From an uncultured Lachnospiraceae bacterium (GTDB lineage Bacteria; Bacillota; Clostridia; Lachnospirales; Lachnospiraceae): a stretch of 64,000 bases of DNA. Both the position numbers and the translations under genes were made by a program. Below, piece by piece: positions 14,656 to 24,277 of the stretch. Location: the NCBI GenBank assembly GCA_902774915.1, contig CACYKH010000007.1, positions 62,001 to 126,000 on the forward strand, given 5' to 3'. Positions within the stretch are counted from its first letter, which is position 1. Every line of letters begins with the position of its first letter. The notes under the pieces are model-generated. The model worked only from the letters and a program-made list of their open reading frames with translations, was not told the origin of the DNA and made no database searches.

Positions 14656-17319
14656 ATGAGAAAAGCAATTTCAAGTGTTTTAGTCATTGCAATGATGATG
14701 AGCACATTTGGGGCATCTAATGTCCAGGCCGCATCGATTAATAGTGGTTCGAATTATGTGGAGGATAATGGGGTTATAGTAGAAGCATCAGTGACTGATG
14801 CTGAGGATATAGAAGACGATACTCAGGAGGTTACTACTGAGGAGCGTAATCAGACAAAAGGAAATTTGGATTCATTGGATACTGTTCCAACTGATCCTTA
14901 TGATTTTATCAGAGAAGATAAAGCAAGTGATCCTGTTACAGAATTAGATACAACAATAAGTCCTAATCCTAAATACGATTATGTGAATGAGGATAGAGCG
15001 ACTGCTGACAGGATTCATTATTTAAATCTGAATGATGGAAATCCTAGTCATACTAGTGATGCGATAGTTATAGAGAGTAATGGTCATTATGGTCTTATAG
15101 ATGCGTCAAATAAAGACGGTGATTCTAGATTTGGTATCGGTAATGATTCATCTGCTTCAGGAGCGGCTGTTCTTAAGTACCTGGCTGCTATAGGTGTAGA
15201 TCATCTTGATTTTGTTCTTGCTACACATTCGCATTCAGATCATTTAGGTGGTGTTCCTGATATAGTGAAGACAGTTGCAAGTATGAATAGCGAAACACTT
15301 AATTCATGGAATTACACTATGGACAAGTCGTATATAGATACTAAGGGTGATGAAATTGTTGATGAGTCAATAAAAAATGCAATCGATGCAGCTAGTGTTG
15401 ATCCAGAAAAAAAGGATGATGGTCAGGATCCACAACCTACACCAGGTACATTTTCATTAGTTGATGAAAATACAACCTACATTTATAAGAGTTATACATC
15501 AAACTATAGAGAAGATTCATGGGGATGGGCTAATGGAGTTTACTATAGCGATGCAGAGACGGCTATGTTGAAAGCGAAGAAGCTTAAGGTGGATGTTCGT
15601 ACAGATGAAGGAATGAATCAGCTTGGTGCTTCATATGCTGCACATGGTTCTGATACCTATGACGATACTATTAGCTTCAAGTTTGGTGATTTTAATATTT
15701 CATTATATAATCTTTATTCTCGTGCTAATACAGATGAGAATGCAAATTCTATAATCACATATATAGAAAAGAGTGGAAATAAAACAGTACTTCTTGCTGA
15801 CTTAGATTTATATGACAATCTTGAAAACAAGATTGCAAATTCTATTGTTGCTCAGCATGGTAAGGTTAATGTAATGAAGGTTGCCCATCATGGTAACACT
15901 CAGACTGATACACCTGCATCAACAAGCAAGCAGCTTGTTGATACATTAGGTGCACAGACAGCGATTATATGTACATCGAATGTTTCTATCTCAGGTTATT
16001 CACCTTTCTATGGTTATATGAAGGATAAGGGAATGTCTGTTTATAGAACCATGGATGTGAATGGAAAAGCTATTGTACAGGATGTTACTGGTGCAATGAG
16101 CATTAAATCCAGTTCTATTTCGAATTGTGCTGAAACACCAGTTGTAACAATTACAACAGTTTATAATGTTACGACTACTCAAAATAAGTATTACGGAACA
16201 AAAGGTGACGAAGCTACTAATACTGCAGAGGTTGTAAGAGCTGTTAAGACATTAACGGAAACAAAACATGTAACAGAAACAAAGGTAATCAATCAGACTA
16301 CAAAGCTCAATCTTGGTGCAACTCCATCTCAGTGGACGCCTAGTGGTGCAGGTACTAATGATTGGCAGAAGTGGTACAAGAGTTCTAGTGATTATGATTG
16401 GGTTCACCTTAATGGTAACGGTACTCATAAGAAGGGCTGGCAGCAGATTTACAGTTCTCCTCGTGGAAAGAGTTATACATATTATTTCGGTACAGACGGA
16501 ATAATGAAGATGGGATGGACTACTATCGGTGGTAAGAGAGCTTACCTTCGTACAGCTGATAACAGTAATGGTCCACAGGGATCACTGGCTACTGGCTGGG
16601 AGCAGATAAATGGTACATGGTACTATTTCGATGCTGACGGTAAGGGACATGAAGGCTGGATGCAGAACAATGCTGATTGGTATTGGATTGAAAATGGTTT
16701 AATGTACACAGGTGGACTTAAGAATATCAGTGGTGTTAATTATTTCTTTGGGTCAGATGGTAAGATGAAGAGCGGATGGCAGACATCTGGTGGTAATAAT
16801 TATTACTTCGATTCAAACGGTAAAGCACACAGTGGCTGGCTTCAGAGTAATAATAAGTGGTATTATACTGAATCCAGTGGTAAGATGGTGACTAGTCAGT
16901 GGATTGATAATTATTGGATTGGTTCAAACGGTGTTTGGTCATACCAGTACAAGGGCTCATGGAAGTCAAATTCTAAGGGCTGGTGGTATGAGGATGCATC
17001 TGGATGGTATCCAAAGTCTTGCTGGCAGAAGATAAATGGTGAGTTATACTACTTTGGTTCTGACGGATATATGGCAGCTAACGAGTGGATAGACGGTAAG
17101 TGGATCAACGGAAGTGGTTACTCAGGAAGATATAAGTATACTGGTTCATGGAAGTCAAATTCCAAGGGCTGGTGGTTTACAGACACATCGGGATGGTACC
17201 CAGTAAACAAGTGGCAGAAGATCAATGGCAAGTGGTATTATTTTGAAGGTGATGGTTACATGGCTTCTAATAAGTACATCGACGGCTATTGGGTAAATAG
17301 CAGCGGTGCGTGTGAATAA
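14656..17319 (+). CDS. secreted Pce-like metallo-beta-lactamase-fold protein with cell-wall-binding repeats
   Basis: 887-residue exported protein; the start at 14656 lies 9 bases after GGAG. A signal peptide (about MRKAISSVLVIAMMM... to VQAA) is followed by an acidic, low-complexity spacer. From about residue 120 comes a metallo-beta-lactamase fold: RIHYLNLNDG, SDAIVIESNGHYGLID, the metal motif THSHSDHLGG (H191, H193, D195, H196) and VAHHGNT (H411/H412). From about residue 590 to the end there are aromatic/glycine cell-wall-binding repeats (GW..., YYF...DG). They include two ~66-residue copies beginning WKSNSKGWW. The order and wording match pneumococcal Pce/CbpE, a phosphorylcholine esterase, so a teichoic-acid or phosphodiester hydrolase is likely. 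The substrate is inferred. Confidence 0.85.
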   Translation: MRKAISSVLVIAMMMSTFGASNVQAASINSGSNYVEDNGVIVEASVTDAEDIEDDTQEVTTEERNQTKGNLDSLDTVPTDPYDFIREDKASDPVTELDTTISPNPKYDYVNEDRATADRIHYLNLNDGNPSHTSDAIVIESNGHYGLIDASNKDGDSRFGIGNDSSASGAAVLKYLAAIGVDHLDFVLATHSHSDHLGGVPDIVKTVASMNSETLNSWNYTMDKSYIDTKGDEIVDESIKNAIDAASVDPEKKDDGQDPQPTPGTFSLVDENTTYIYKSYTSNYREDSWGWANGVYYSDAETAMLKAKKLKVDVRTDEGMNQLGASYAAHGSDTYDDTISFKFGDFNISLYNLYSRANTDENANSIITYIEKSGNKTVLLADLDLYDNLENKIANSIVAQHGKVNVMKVAHHGNTQTDTPASTSKQLVDTLGAQTAIICTSNVSISGYSPFYGYMKDKGMSVYRTMDVNGKAIVQDVTGAMSIKSSSISNCAETPVVTITTVYNVTTTQNKYYGTKGDEATNTAEVVRAVKTLTETKHVTETKVINQTTKLNLGATPSQWTPSGAGTNDWQKWYKSSSDYDWVHLNGNGTHKKGWQQIYSSPRGKSYTYYFGTDGIMKMGWTTIGGKRAYLRTADNSNGPQGSLATGWEQINGTWYYFDADGKGHEGWMQNNADWYWIENGLMYTGGLKNISGVNYFFGSDGKMKSGWQTSGGNNYYFDSNGKAHSGWLQSNNKWYYTESSGKMVTSQWIDNYWIGSNGVWSYQYKGSWKSNSKGWWYEDASGWYPKSCWQKINGELYYFGSDGYMAANEWIDGKWINGSGYSGRYKYTGSWKSNSKGWWFTDTSGWYPVNKWQKINGKWYYFEGDGYMASNKYIDGYWVNSSGACE

Positions 17320-17334
17320 GAGTAGGTTTTGAAT

Positions 17335-18033
17335 ATGATACTTAATGAATCATGGTTTCAACATCAATGGGAAATATTTGAAAAATGTTTTCTGAGAGAT
17401 GACAGGTACAAGCTCCTTATCAGTGGTGTGGGAGTGACAATTAAGGTTTCTATACTGGCAGCCCTTATGGGACTTGTTATAGGATTTCTTATAGCGCTTT
17501 GTAATCTGTCAAAGAAAAAAGGTCTTAATTTATTTGGAAAGATTTATACGGATATCATCAGAGGTACACCTTCTGTTACACAGCTGATGATTATATACTT
17601 TGTTGTATTTAGAACAGTAGACTGGCCAAAATGGATTATCGCTGCGATAGCATTTTCCATTAACTCTGGTGCTTATGTTTCTGAGATCATCAGAGCGGGT
17701 ATACTTTCTATAGAGAAGGGGCAGTCGGAGGCTGGTCGTTCTCTTGGACTTAGTAAAGCACAGACTATGATGTACATTATTGTACCTCAGGCTGTTAAGA
17801 ATATCTTCCCTGCTATGTGTAATGAGTTTATTACACTTATCAAGGAGACGGCTATTGTAGGTTACGTTGGCCTTGTTGATATTCAGAAGGCCGGTGACTT
17901 CATAAAGAGTGCTACATATGAGGCATTTATGCCACTTATTGCAACTGCTATTATTTACTTTATTATGATCAAGGTTCTCACACTTCTCCTTGGAAAAGTT
18001 GAGAAGAGATTAAGAAAGTCTGATAAGCGTTAA
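17335..18033 (+). CDS. polar amino acid ABC transporter, permease
   Basis: 232-residue inner-membrane subunit of the HisM/GlnP family. It has five or so hydrophobic helices and the EAA motif region [25 protein letters not shown], where the ATPase docks. The start at 17335 (MILNESW) follows AGTAGG; an in-frame TTG at 17329 is less likely. It opens a three-gene importer operon (permease, ATPase, binding protein). It begins only 15 bp after the Pce-like gene, but a function shared with that gene is not implied. Confidence 0.94.
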   Translation: MILNESWFQHQWEIFEKCFLRDDRYKLLISGVGVTIKVSILAALMGLVIGFLIALCNLSKKKGLNLFGKIYTDIIRGTPSVTQLMIIYFVVFRTVDWPKWIIAAIAFSINSGAYVSEIIRAGILSIEKGQSEAGRSLGLSKAQTMMYIIVPQAVKNIFPAMCNEFITLIKETAIVGYVGLVDIQKAGDFIKSATYEAFMPLIATAIIYFIMIKVLTLLLGKVEKRLRKSDKR

Positions 18034-18046
18034 GCGGAGAATAGAT

Positions 18047-18769
18047 ATGATTAATGTTAAAGACCTTCATAAGAGTTTCAACGGAGTTGAAGTTCTTAAA
18101 GGAATAGATGAAAGCGTTGAGGAGGGCGAGGTTGTTGTTGTTATCGGTCCATCAGGTTCCGGTAAGAGCACATTCTTAAGATGCCTGAATCTGCTGGAGA
18201 AGCCTGATTCAGGTGAAGTGTGGGTAGATGACCAGCAGATCAATGCACACGGCGTGAATAAAAACCAGGTTAGACAGAAGATGGGAATGGTATTTCAGCA
18301 TTTTAATCTTTTCCCTCATCTGACTGTTAAGAAGAATATTACTCTTGCTCCAGTTAAGCTAAAGAAGATGACTAAGGAAGAGGCTGATAAGAAGGCTATG
18401 GAACTTCTTAAGATCGTAGGTCTTGAGGATAAGGCTGATGAGTATCCAAGATCTCTTTCTGGTGGACAGCAGCAGAGAATAGCAATAGCCAGAGCACTGG
18501 CTATGGAGCCTGAAATAATGCTCTTTGATGAGCCTACATCTGCTCTTGATCCAGAGATGGTTGGAGAGGTTCTTGAGGTTATGAAGAGCCTGGCAAAGAG
18601 TGGTATGACCATGGTTGTTGTAACACATGAGATGGGATTTGCCCGCGAGGTTGGAACGAGGATACTTTTCATGGATGGAGGAGTGATACTCGAAAAGGGC
18701 ACACCTTCAGATATTTTCGATAATCCTCAGAATGACCGTACGAGAGAATTCTTAAGTAAAGTACTATAA
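18047..18769 (+). CDS. polar amino acid ABC transporter, ATPase (GlnQ-like)
   Basis: 240-residue ATPase of the GlnQ/HisP family. Walker A is GPSGSGKST, the Q-loop follows in [16 protein letters not shown], the signature is [15 protein letters not shown], Walker B is [15 protein letters not shown], and the H-loop is VVTHEM. It works with the permease 13 bp upstream and the binding protein 45 bp downstream. The one permease gene implies a permease homodimer. Confidence 0.96.
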   Translation: MINVKDLHKSFNGVEVLKGIDESVEEGEVVVVIGPSGSGKSTFLRCLNLLEKPDSGEVWVDDQQINAHGVNKNQVRQKMGMVFQHFNLFPHLTVKKNITLAPVKLKKMTKEEADKKAMELLKIVGLEDKADEYPRSLSGGQQQRIAIARALAMEPEIMLFDEPTSALDPEMVGEVLEVMKSLAKSGMTMVVVTHEMGFAREVGTRILFMDGGVILEKGTPSDIFDNPQNDRTREFLSKVL

Positions 18770-18814
18770 AAAATATTTACATACACTATCAAAAAGTATA
18801 AAGGAGTAAAAATT

Positions 18815-19627
18815 ATGAAGAAGATGAAAAAGATACTTGCACTCGCACTTGCAGGAGCTATGGTGCTTTCATTTGCAGCATGTGGAAGTAAGGATGAAAC
18901 AGCAAAGGATTCAAGCTCAAAGGAAACAATTACATTTGGTACAAATGCAGAATTCCCTCCATTTGAGTATGTAACATCAAGTGGTACAATCGGTGAGTTT
19001 GATGGTATTGATATGGCTATTGCTAAGCAGATTGGTGATGACATGGGTAAGGAAGCAAAGATCAACAACATGGAGTTCGATTCACTGCTTCTTGCACTTG
19101 ATAATGGACAGGTTGATGCAGTTATCGCTGGTATGACAGTAACTGATGAGAGAAAAGAGTCTTATGACTTCTCAACTCCATACTACACAGCTACACAGGT
19201 TATGATCGTTAAGGAAGACAGCGACATCCAGAAGGCTTCAGATATGAAGGATAAGAAGATCGTTGTAATCCAGGGTTATACAGGTGAGACATGTGTACAG
19301 GATCTTGGATATGAGTATGAGGCATTCAAGAAGGGTACAGAGGCTGTTATGGAGCTTGTTAACGGTAAGTGTGATGTTGTAGTTATCGATTCAGCTACAG
19401 CTGAGAAGTTCGTTGGTGATAACGAAGGTCTTAAGATCGTTGAGGATCCAGATACATTCGAAGCTGAGGAATATGCTATCGCAGTTAAGAAGGGTAACAC
19501 AGAGCTTCTTAACGAGATCAACGCTTCAATCCAGAAGATGCTTGATAACGGTACAGTATCAGAGCTTTCAGCTAAGTATCTTGATGTTGATACAGAGGAA
19601 GATGCATCAGGTTCAGATGCTGAATAA
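18815..19627 (+). CDS. polar amino acid ABC transporter, substrate-binding lipoprotein
   Basis: 270-residue lipid-anchored binding protein of the PBPb/SBP_bac_3 family. The start is set by AAGGAG 8 bases upstream, and the lipobox is LSFAAC. The domain starts ETITFGTNAEFPPFEY, with GEFDGIDMAIAKQIGDDMG and TVTDERKESYDFSTPYY, typical of amino acid receptors. An acidic tail (TEEDASGSDAE) ends it. The ligand cannot be fixed from sequence; glutamine, cystine, lysine or arginine are possible. A terminator follows directly. Confidence 0.95.
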   Translation: MKKMKKILALALAGAMVLSFAACGSKDETAKDSSSKETITFGTNAEFPPFEYVTSSGTIGEFDGIDMAIAKQIGDDMGKEAKINNMEFDSLLLALDNGQVDAVIAGMTVTDERKESYDFSTPYYTATQVMIVKEDSDIQKASDMKDKKIVVIQGYTGETCVQDLGYEYEAFKKGTEAVMELVNGKCDVVVIDSATAEKFVGDNEGLKIVEDPDTFEAEEYAIAVKKGNTELLNEINASIQKMLDNGTVSELSAKYLDVDTEEDASGSDAE

Positions 19628-19658
19628 TCTTTACAAGATAAGTTTATAAATGCTATTT

Positions 19659-19692
19659 ACCACCAGCTTGCTGTATGTAAGCTGGTGGTTTT
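19659..19692 (+). terminator. terminator of the amino acid importer operon
   Basis: ACCACCAGCTT (19659-19669) and AAGCTGGTGGT (19679-19689) with a 9-base loop, then TTTTA. Confidence 0.88.
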
Positions 19693-19726
19693 ATGTTATA
19701 ATGAAGAATGTTGGAGGTGAACATTC

Positions 19727-20503
19727 GTGAATGATTCATATGCATTAGTGACAGGCGCCAGCAGTGGACTCGGCTTTGAGTTTGCGAAGCAGTTGTCGGC
19801 AAGAGGATATAAACTGATACTTGTAGCAAGAAGACGGGATAAGCTTGAGCAGGTTCAGAAGTCAATAAAAACAGAAAGCATCATTATAGCAGCAGATTTA
19901 AGTGAGCGTGATGAATGCGTTAGGGTTATCACCGAAACCCTTGGACTTAATATAGATGTATTTATAAACAATGCAGGCTTTGGCGACTGTGGAAGGTTCT
20001 ATGAAACAGATGCAAACAAAGATCTTCAAATGATAGATGTAAATGTAACTGCCATGCATCTTCTTCTGAAGATGATGCTTCAGAGGATGAAATCCTCCAA
20101 GGTTACTGGCGGTTATATTTTGAACGTTGCATCCTCTGCAGGACTTTTTCCTGCAGGTCCTTATATGGCGACTTACTATGCAACTAAGGCCTACGTCACA
20201 AGTATTACCCAGGCTATAGCAAGAGAGTTAAAAGAAGAGGATAGTGAGATATATGTCGGAGCTCTTTGCCCTGGACCTGTAGATACTGAATTTAACGATG
20301 TAGCAAATGTGGAATTTGCACTTAAAGGAATATCTGCCGGATACTGTGTATCCTATGCACTAAAGCAGATGTTTGACAGACGAAAAGTATTAATTGTTCC
20401 AACGCTCAGAATGAAACTGGCAGTACTTGGAACAAGATTTCTTTCTAGAGATCAGGTTGTTGCATTGACAGCTGATCAGCAAAAGAAAAAACGAGACTTA
20501 TAA
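19727..20503 (+). CDS. short-chain dehydrogenase/reductase, GTG start
   Basis: 258-residue NAD(P)-dependent oxidoreductase of the classical SDR family. It has the cofactor motif TGASSGLGFEFA, the NNAG motif (FINNAGFG), the catalytic serine region LNVASSAGLFPAGP and YYATKAYV with the Y-x3-K pair. GGAGGTG 7 bases upstream sets a GTG start at 19727; the ATG at 19731 is out of frame. It is monocistronic between two terminator regions. The substrate is unknown; the DltE/YqjQ-like SDR subgroup is the closest by feel. Confidence 0.92.
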   Translation: MNDSYALVTGASSGLGFEFAKQLSARGYKLILVARRRDKLEQVQKSIKTESIIIAADLSERDECVRVITETLGLNIDVFINNAGFGDCGRFYETDANKDLQMIDVNVTAMHLLLKMMLQRMKSSKVTGGYILNVASSAGLFPAGPYMATYYATKAYVTSITQAIARELKEEDSEIYVGALCPGPVDTEFNDVANVEFALKGISAGYCVSYALKQMFDRRKVLIVPTLRMKLAVLGTRFLSRDQVVALTADQQKKKRDL

Positions 20504-20515
20504 ATAAAATAAATC

Positions 20516-20544
20516 TTTACTTTAAAAGTATTAAGTTGTATCAT
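20516..20544 (+). promoter_or_regulatory. candidate promoter of the thrS leader
   Basis: TTTACT (20516-20521), a 17-bp spacer and TATCAT (20539-20544), placed just before the T-box RNA begins. Confidence 0.45.
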
Positions 20545-20549
20545 ATAAA

Positions 20550-20822
20550 GAACTGTTGAAGAGGACATGTTCGTTGACTAAGAAGGAGTCGACAGAGAGA
20601 GGTGTCATGGCTGAGAACACCTTAGACTTTAAGTTTCGGATACTACCTCGGAGGGATTCTTAGTAAGGAAGTTACGGGAGCAAAGGCCTGGGTGACTGCT
20701 TGAAAGGAATACGTTGATCACGAAATAATCATTTGAGAGGTCGTGCAGATTGTACGGCAATAAGGGTGGAACCGCGTAGATACTACGTCCCTGTACTACT
20801 TATGTAGTGCAGGGATTTTTTA
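20550..20822 (+). promoter_or_regulatory. T-box leader of thrS
   Basis: tRNA-sensing antitermination leader. The stem I base is ACTAAGAA pairing with TTCTTAGT near 20653-20665, with GACAGAGAGA and a GGTGT/ACACC apical arm between. The specifier region GATACTACC offers ACU or ACC, both threonine codons. The invariant T-box AAGGGTGGAACCGCG lies at 20762-20776. The terminator arms CCCTG-TACTAC and GTAGTG-CAGGG (20789-20814) end in six T. Uncharged tRNA-Thr would stabilise the antiterminator and raise thrS expression. Confidence 0.95.
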
Positions 20823-20868
20823 TTACCAATAAAGAAACGTTATAAAACTATTTTTAGGAGGAACGATA

Positions 20869-22683
20869 ATGAGCGATAAAGATGAAAAGAGAGAATATTT
20901 TCTGAGTGTATACAGACACTCAATGGCACACGTAATGGCTAAGGCTGTTATGGAGATTTTTGGAAAGGAAAATGTTCAGATTGCCATCGGCCCACAGATT
21001 GACGATGGATTCTATTATGATTTCATGCTTCCAAGAACAATCACAAATGAGGACCACAAGACTATCGAGGATAAGATGCGCGAGATCCTTAAGCGTCGTG
21101 AGGATTGGACATGTAAGGAAGTTACAAAGGATGAGGCTCTTGAGATTTTCAAGGATCAGAAGTATAAGGTTGAACTCATTAACGACCTTCCTTCTGATGA
21201 GAAGATCACTATCTACTATACAGGTGATGATTTTGTGGATCTTTGTCGTGGACCACATATCTCAAATTCTCAGGAACTTATGAATGTTTCCTACAAGGTT
21301 AAGTCTGTATCTGGTTCATACTGGAGAGGTAACGAGAAGAACGACCAGCTCCAACGTATTTATATGTACTGCTTCCCATCAAAGCAGGAGATGAAGGCTC
21401 ACCTTGATTTTGTTAAGGAAGCCATGGAGCGTGACCACAAGAAGATAGGACCAGAGCAAGAGCTCTTTATGTTCGATGAGTCTGCACCTGGTATGCCATA
21501 CTGGCTTCCACGTGGATTCAAGATGTACAATGCTATCCTTGATTTCTGGCGTAAACTTCATGATGAGTATGGATATCAGGAAATCCTTGCTCCAGTTATA
21601 AATCACAAGAACCTTTGGGAGACATCAGGTCACTGGGGACATTACAAAGAGAACATGTTCCTCGTTACGAATGCATCTTCTGATGAAGAGACAGGTGAAG
21701 AGGTTATAGATACAGATATCCAGTATGCTATTAAGCCTATGAACTGTCCAAATGCTATCAACGTATATAAGAATGGACTTCACAGTTACAAGGAGCTTCC
21801 AATTCGTTATAGCGAGACTCAGGTTATTCATCGCCGTGAGAAGAGTGGTGAGTTAAATGGACTCTTCCGTGTTCAGATGTTCCATCAGGATGATGATCAT
21901 ACATTCCTTACAGAGGAAATGATTGAGGACGAGATTGGCGATATCATGGATATTGCTAAGTATATTTATGAGACATTTGGTCTTACATATGAGGCTGAGC
22001 TTTCAACAAGACCAGATGACTTTATGGGTGCACCAGAGCTCTGGGATGCTGCAGAGGCTTCTCTTAAGAGAATACTTGATAAGAAGTATGGCGAAGGTGG
22101 ATACGAGATAAACGAAGGTGATGGTGCGTTCTACGGACCAAAGATCGACCTTAAGATGAAGGACTGCATTGGTCGTGAGTGGCAGATGGGTACTATTCAG
22201 CTTGACTTCCAGCTCCCACTTAACTTCGACCTTAGATATGTAGCAGCTGACGGAACTCAGAAGAGACCTGTTATGATCCATAGAGCAATCTTCGGATCAT
22301 TTGAGAGATTCATCGGAATCCTTATTGAGAACTTCAAGGGTGTATTCCCATTCTGGATGTCACCATATCAGGTAGGTATTGTGCCAATCAGACCTGAGCA
22401 TAATGAATATGCGAAGAAGGTTGAGAAGACTCTCAGAAAGGCTGGAGTCAGAGTTGAGGCTGATTATTCCGACGAAAATATGAAGACAAAGATTAAAGGT
22501 TTCAAGAAGTATAAAGAACCATACATTCTGATCCTTGGTGATAAGGAAGCTGAGGAAGGAACTGTATCTGTAAATGTTCGCGGAAACAAGCAGATGAATG
22601 GTATTAAGTTAGATGATTTTGTAAATCTTTGTAAGATACAGATTGAAGAACATACACTGGAGCTTATTGATAGTGTTCAGTAG
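20869..22683 (+). CDS. thrS: threonine--tRNA ligase without TGS domain
   Basis: 604-residue class II synthetase that charges tRNA-Thr. The protein opens almost directly with the editing (N2) domain: RHSMAHVMAKAV with its H-x3-H pair, and later DLCRGPHI. The catalytic core shows MNCPNAINVYK, YSETQVIHRREKSGELNGLFRVQMFHQDDDH and VMIHRAIFGSFERFIGIL. The anticodon-binding domain is at the C-terminus. Most ThrRS have about 640 residues, with a TGS domain of ~60 residues in front. Here it is absent, and the AGGAGG site fixes the start. Controlled by the T-box. Confidence 0.96.
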   Translation: MSDKDEKREYFLSVYRHSMAHVMAKAVMEIFGKENVQIAIGPQIDDGFYYDFMLPRTITNEDHKTIEDKMREILKRREDWTCKEVTKDEALEIFKDQKYKVELINDLPSDEKITIYYTGDDFVDLCRGPHISNSQELMNVSYKVKSVSGSYWRGNEKNDQLQRIYMYCFPSKQEMKAHLDFVKEAMERDHKKIGPEQELFMFDESAPGMPYWLPRGFKMYNAILDFWRKLHDEYGYQEILAPVINHKNLWETSGHWGHYKENMFLVTNASSDEETGEEVIDTDIQYAIKPMNCPNAINVYKNGLHSYKELPIRYSETQVIHRREKSGELNGLFRVQMFHQDDDHTFLTEEMIEDEIGDIMDIAKYIYETFGLTYEAELSTRPDDFMGAPELWDAAEASLKRILDKKYGEGGYEINEGDGAFYGPKIDLKMKDCIGREWQMGTIQLDFQLPLNFDLRYVAADGTQKRPVMIHRAIFGSFERFIGILIENFKGVFPFWMSPYQVGIVPIRPEHNEYAKKVEKTLRKAGVRVEADYSDENMKTKIKGFKKYKEPYILILGDKEAEEGTVSVNVRGNKQMNGIKLDDFVNLCKIQIEEHTLELIDSVQ

Positions 22684-22819
22684 TTTTGGTGTGCTTTAAA
22701 TGAGCGGTATATCCCTTGAATTTTAAGGGAAATTATTATATCATAGACAGTGATTGTGCTAGTGATTTTTAAAGTGCACAAATATGTTGTTATTAAGTGT
22801 CAAAAGTGGAGTCATTTAG

Positions 22820-23377
22820 ATGATAGATGAAGAAAAAGTAAAACTTATGACCAAGATTTCCATATACGAGAAGAATGAGGAATTTGATGGTCTTTCACTT
22901 AGCCAGTTCTATAAAGAGGACTATGTTAAGTATGGCTGTCTTAAAACTCTGGTTGCTACAACCTTCGCGTATTGGCTTTGTGTTGCCGTCTATGCGGTAA
23001 TTAACTTTGAGAAGATTCTTGGTGATCTGAATCATGTTGATTACTTCAAGATGATAAGAGTATTGATGCTGGGATATGTTTCCGTCATGGCTCTTTTCTA
23101 CATCTATGCATTTATCGTTTATAACTACAAGTACAGTAAAAAACGTAGAGGCCTGGTTAAGTACAACAGAATGCTTAAAAAGCTTATAAAGCTTTATGAG
23201 GCAGATGAAAGTCACAATGATGTGCTTACAGGAAAGGTTAAAGTATATTCAGGAATTGGTGGAGATTTTGAAGATGATTTTCTTCCACCACCAGAGCAGA
23301 AGACTGATATGTTGATTCAGGAGGAAAGGAGTTTAGAGAATGGAGTCGATACTCAAGCTGAAGAATTCAATTCGTGA
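22820..23377 (+). CDS. two-helix membrane protein upstream of the cdaA cluster
   Basis: 185-residue membrane protein of unknown function. Two hydrophobic helices (about residues 37-58, VATTFAYWLCVAVYAVINF, and 79-99, MLGYVSVMALFYIYAFIVYN) are followed by a basic stretch (KYSKKRRGLVKYNRMLKKL) and an acidic cytoplasmic tail. GGAG lies 7 bases before the ATG. It overlaps the next membrane gene by 38 bases in another frame, so the pair is surely cotranslated. Placement before cdaA suggests the same transcript, but a role in c-di-AMP control is only inference. The 136-bp gap upstream holds just a weak TCCCTT/AAGGGA hairpin at 22712-22730. Confidence 0.8.
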   Translation: MIDEEKVKLMTKISIYEKNEEFDGLSLSQFYKEDYVKYGCLKTLVATTFAYWLCVAVYAVINFEKILGDLNHVDYFKMIRVLMLGYVSVMALFYIYAFIVYNYKYSKKRRGLVKYNRMLKKLIKLYEADESHNDVLTGKVKVYSGIGGDFEDDFLPPPEQKTDMLIQEERSLENGVDTQAEEFNS

Positions 23378-24251
23378 CATTTGTAGAAAACAGGATGAAA
23401 TTATTACTCCTATTCTCAGATTCATCTGGTCACTTATAGTTTTCATGTCAATACAGAAAATATATGGATATAACGATCTGGCTAGTAAGCCAGAGGTTAC
23501 TATCCTTCTTGCCGTTATGGCAGCGCTTCTTCCTGATGGATTTATGTTCTTCATGGCAGGAGTGGTTATGGCCCTTCATTCATTCTCAGTTTCACTCGAG
23601 GTTGGAGCGGTCTTTATAGTTCTGTTCGTAATCATTTATTGTGTTTACATCAGATTTTTCCCTAAGTATGCATATGCAGTCTTAATGGTTCCAGTATTCT
23701 ATGTACTGCACATTCCATTTGCTGCACCTATAGTGATTGCACTTGTAGCAGGTCTTGGTGGAGTTGTTCCAGCTGTTTGTGGAGTGGCTTTATATTACTT
23801 CTCTCAATGTGCAGCTGAGATTAATCATCTCCTTGCTACTAAGTCAAACGAAAATGAAATTGAGGCTGTAAAGCAGCTTTCATCTGTACTTATCGGAAAT
23901 AGGGATATGTACACTACAATGATTGCATTTGCTGTAACAGTTCTTACAATTGCGCTTCTGGCAAAGCTTACATTTAACTATGCTATCTATGTTGCTATGG
24001 GAGCGGGCATTGTTGTAAATATTATCGGAGCAATCCTTGCTGGTTTTATTATGAGCGAGGATGTTCCTATGGATATGGTAGTTATCGGAAGTATAGTTGG
24101 TCTTGTACTTGCTTTCATCCTTAGATTTGGACAGGGTATTCTGGATTATAAGCATACCGAGAGGGTTCAGTTCGAGGACGACGACTATTATTACTATGTA
24201 AAAGCGGTTCCAAAGATTGATTCAGAAAAGAAGAAACACGTAGCAGAGTAA
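23340..24251 (+). CDS. polytopic membrane protein of unknown function
   Basis: 303-residue integral membrane protein with about eight hydrophobic helices. It has a short cytoplasmic N-terminus (KNSIRDICRKQDEII) and an acidic, tyrosine-rich tail (FEDDDYYYYVKAVPK). Its AGGAGG and AAGGAG sites lie inside the preceding gene, which it overlaps by 38 bases. I know no function; similar proteins stand before cdaA in other Lachnospiraceae as far as I recall. Length and topology would fit a scaffold or transporter-like partner of the cyclase. Confidence 0.82.
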   Translation: MESILKLKNSIRDICRKQDEIITPILRFIWSLIVFMSIQKIYGYNDLASKPEVTILLAVMAALLPDGFMFFMAGVVMALHSFSVSLEVGAVFIVLFVIIYCVYIRFFPKYAYAVLMVPVFYVLHIPFAAPIVIALVAGLGGVVPAVCGVALYYFSQCAAEINHLLATKSNENEIEAVKQLSSVLIGNRDMYTTMIAFAVTVLTIALLAKLTFNYAIYVAMGAGIVVNIIGAILAGFIMSEDVPMDMVVIGSIVGLVLAFILRFGQGILDYKHTERVQFEDDDYYYYVKAVPKIDSEKKKHVAE

Positions 24252-24277
24252 CTCACAAAAGGGAACGGTGAATTTCC

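Noticed and set aside
22684-22819. terminator of thrS at 22712-22730
   Set aside because: The TCCCTT/AAGGGA stem is followed by AATTATTATA and not by a T-run; too weak to list as a terminator.
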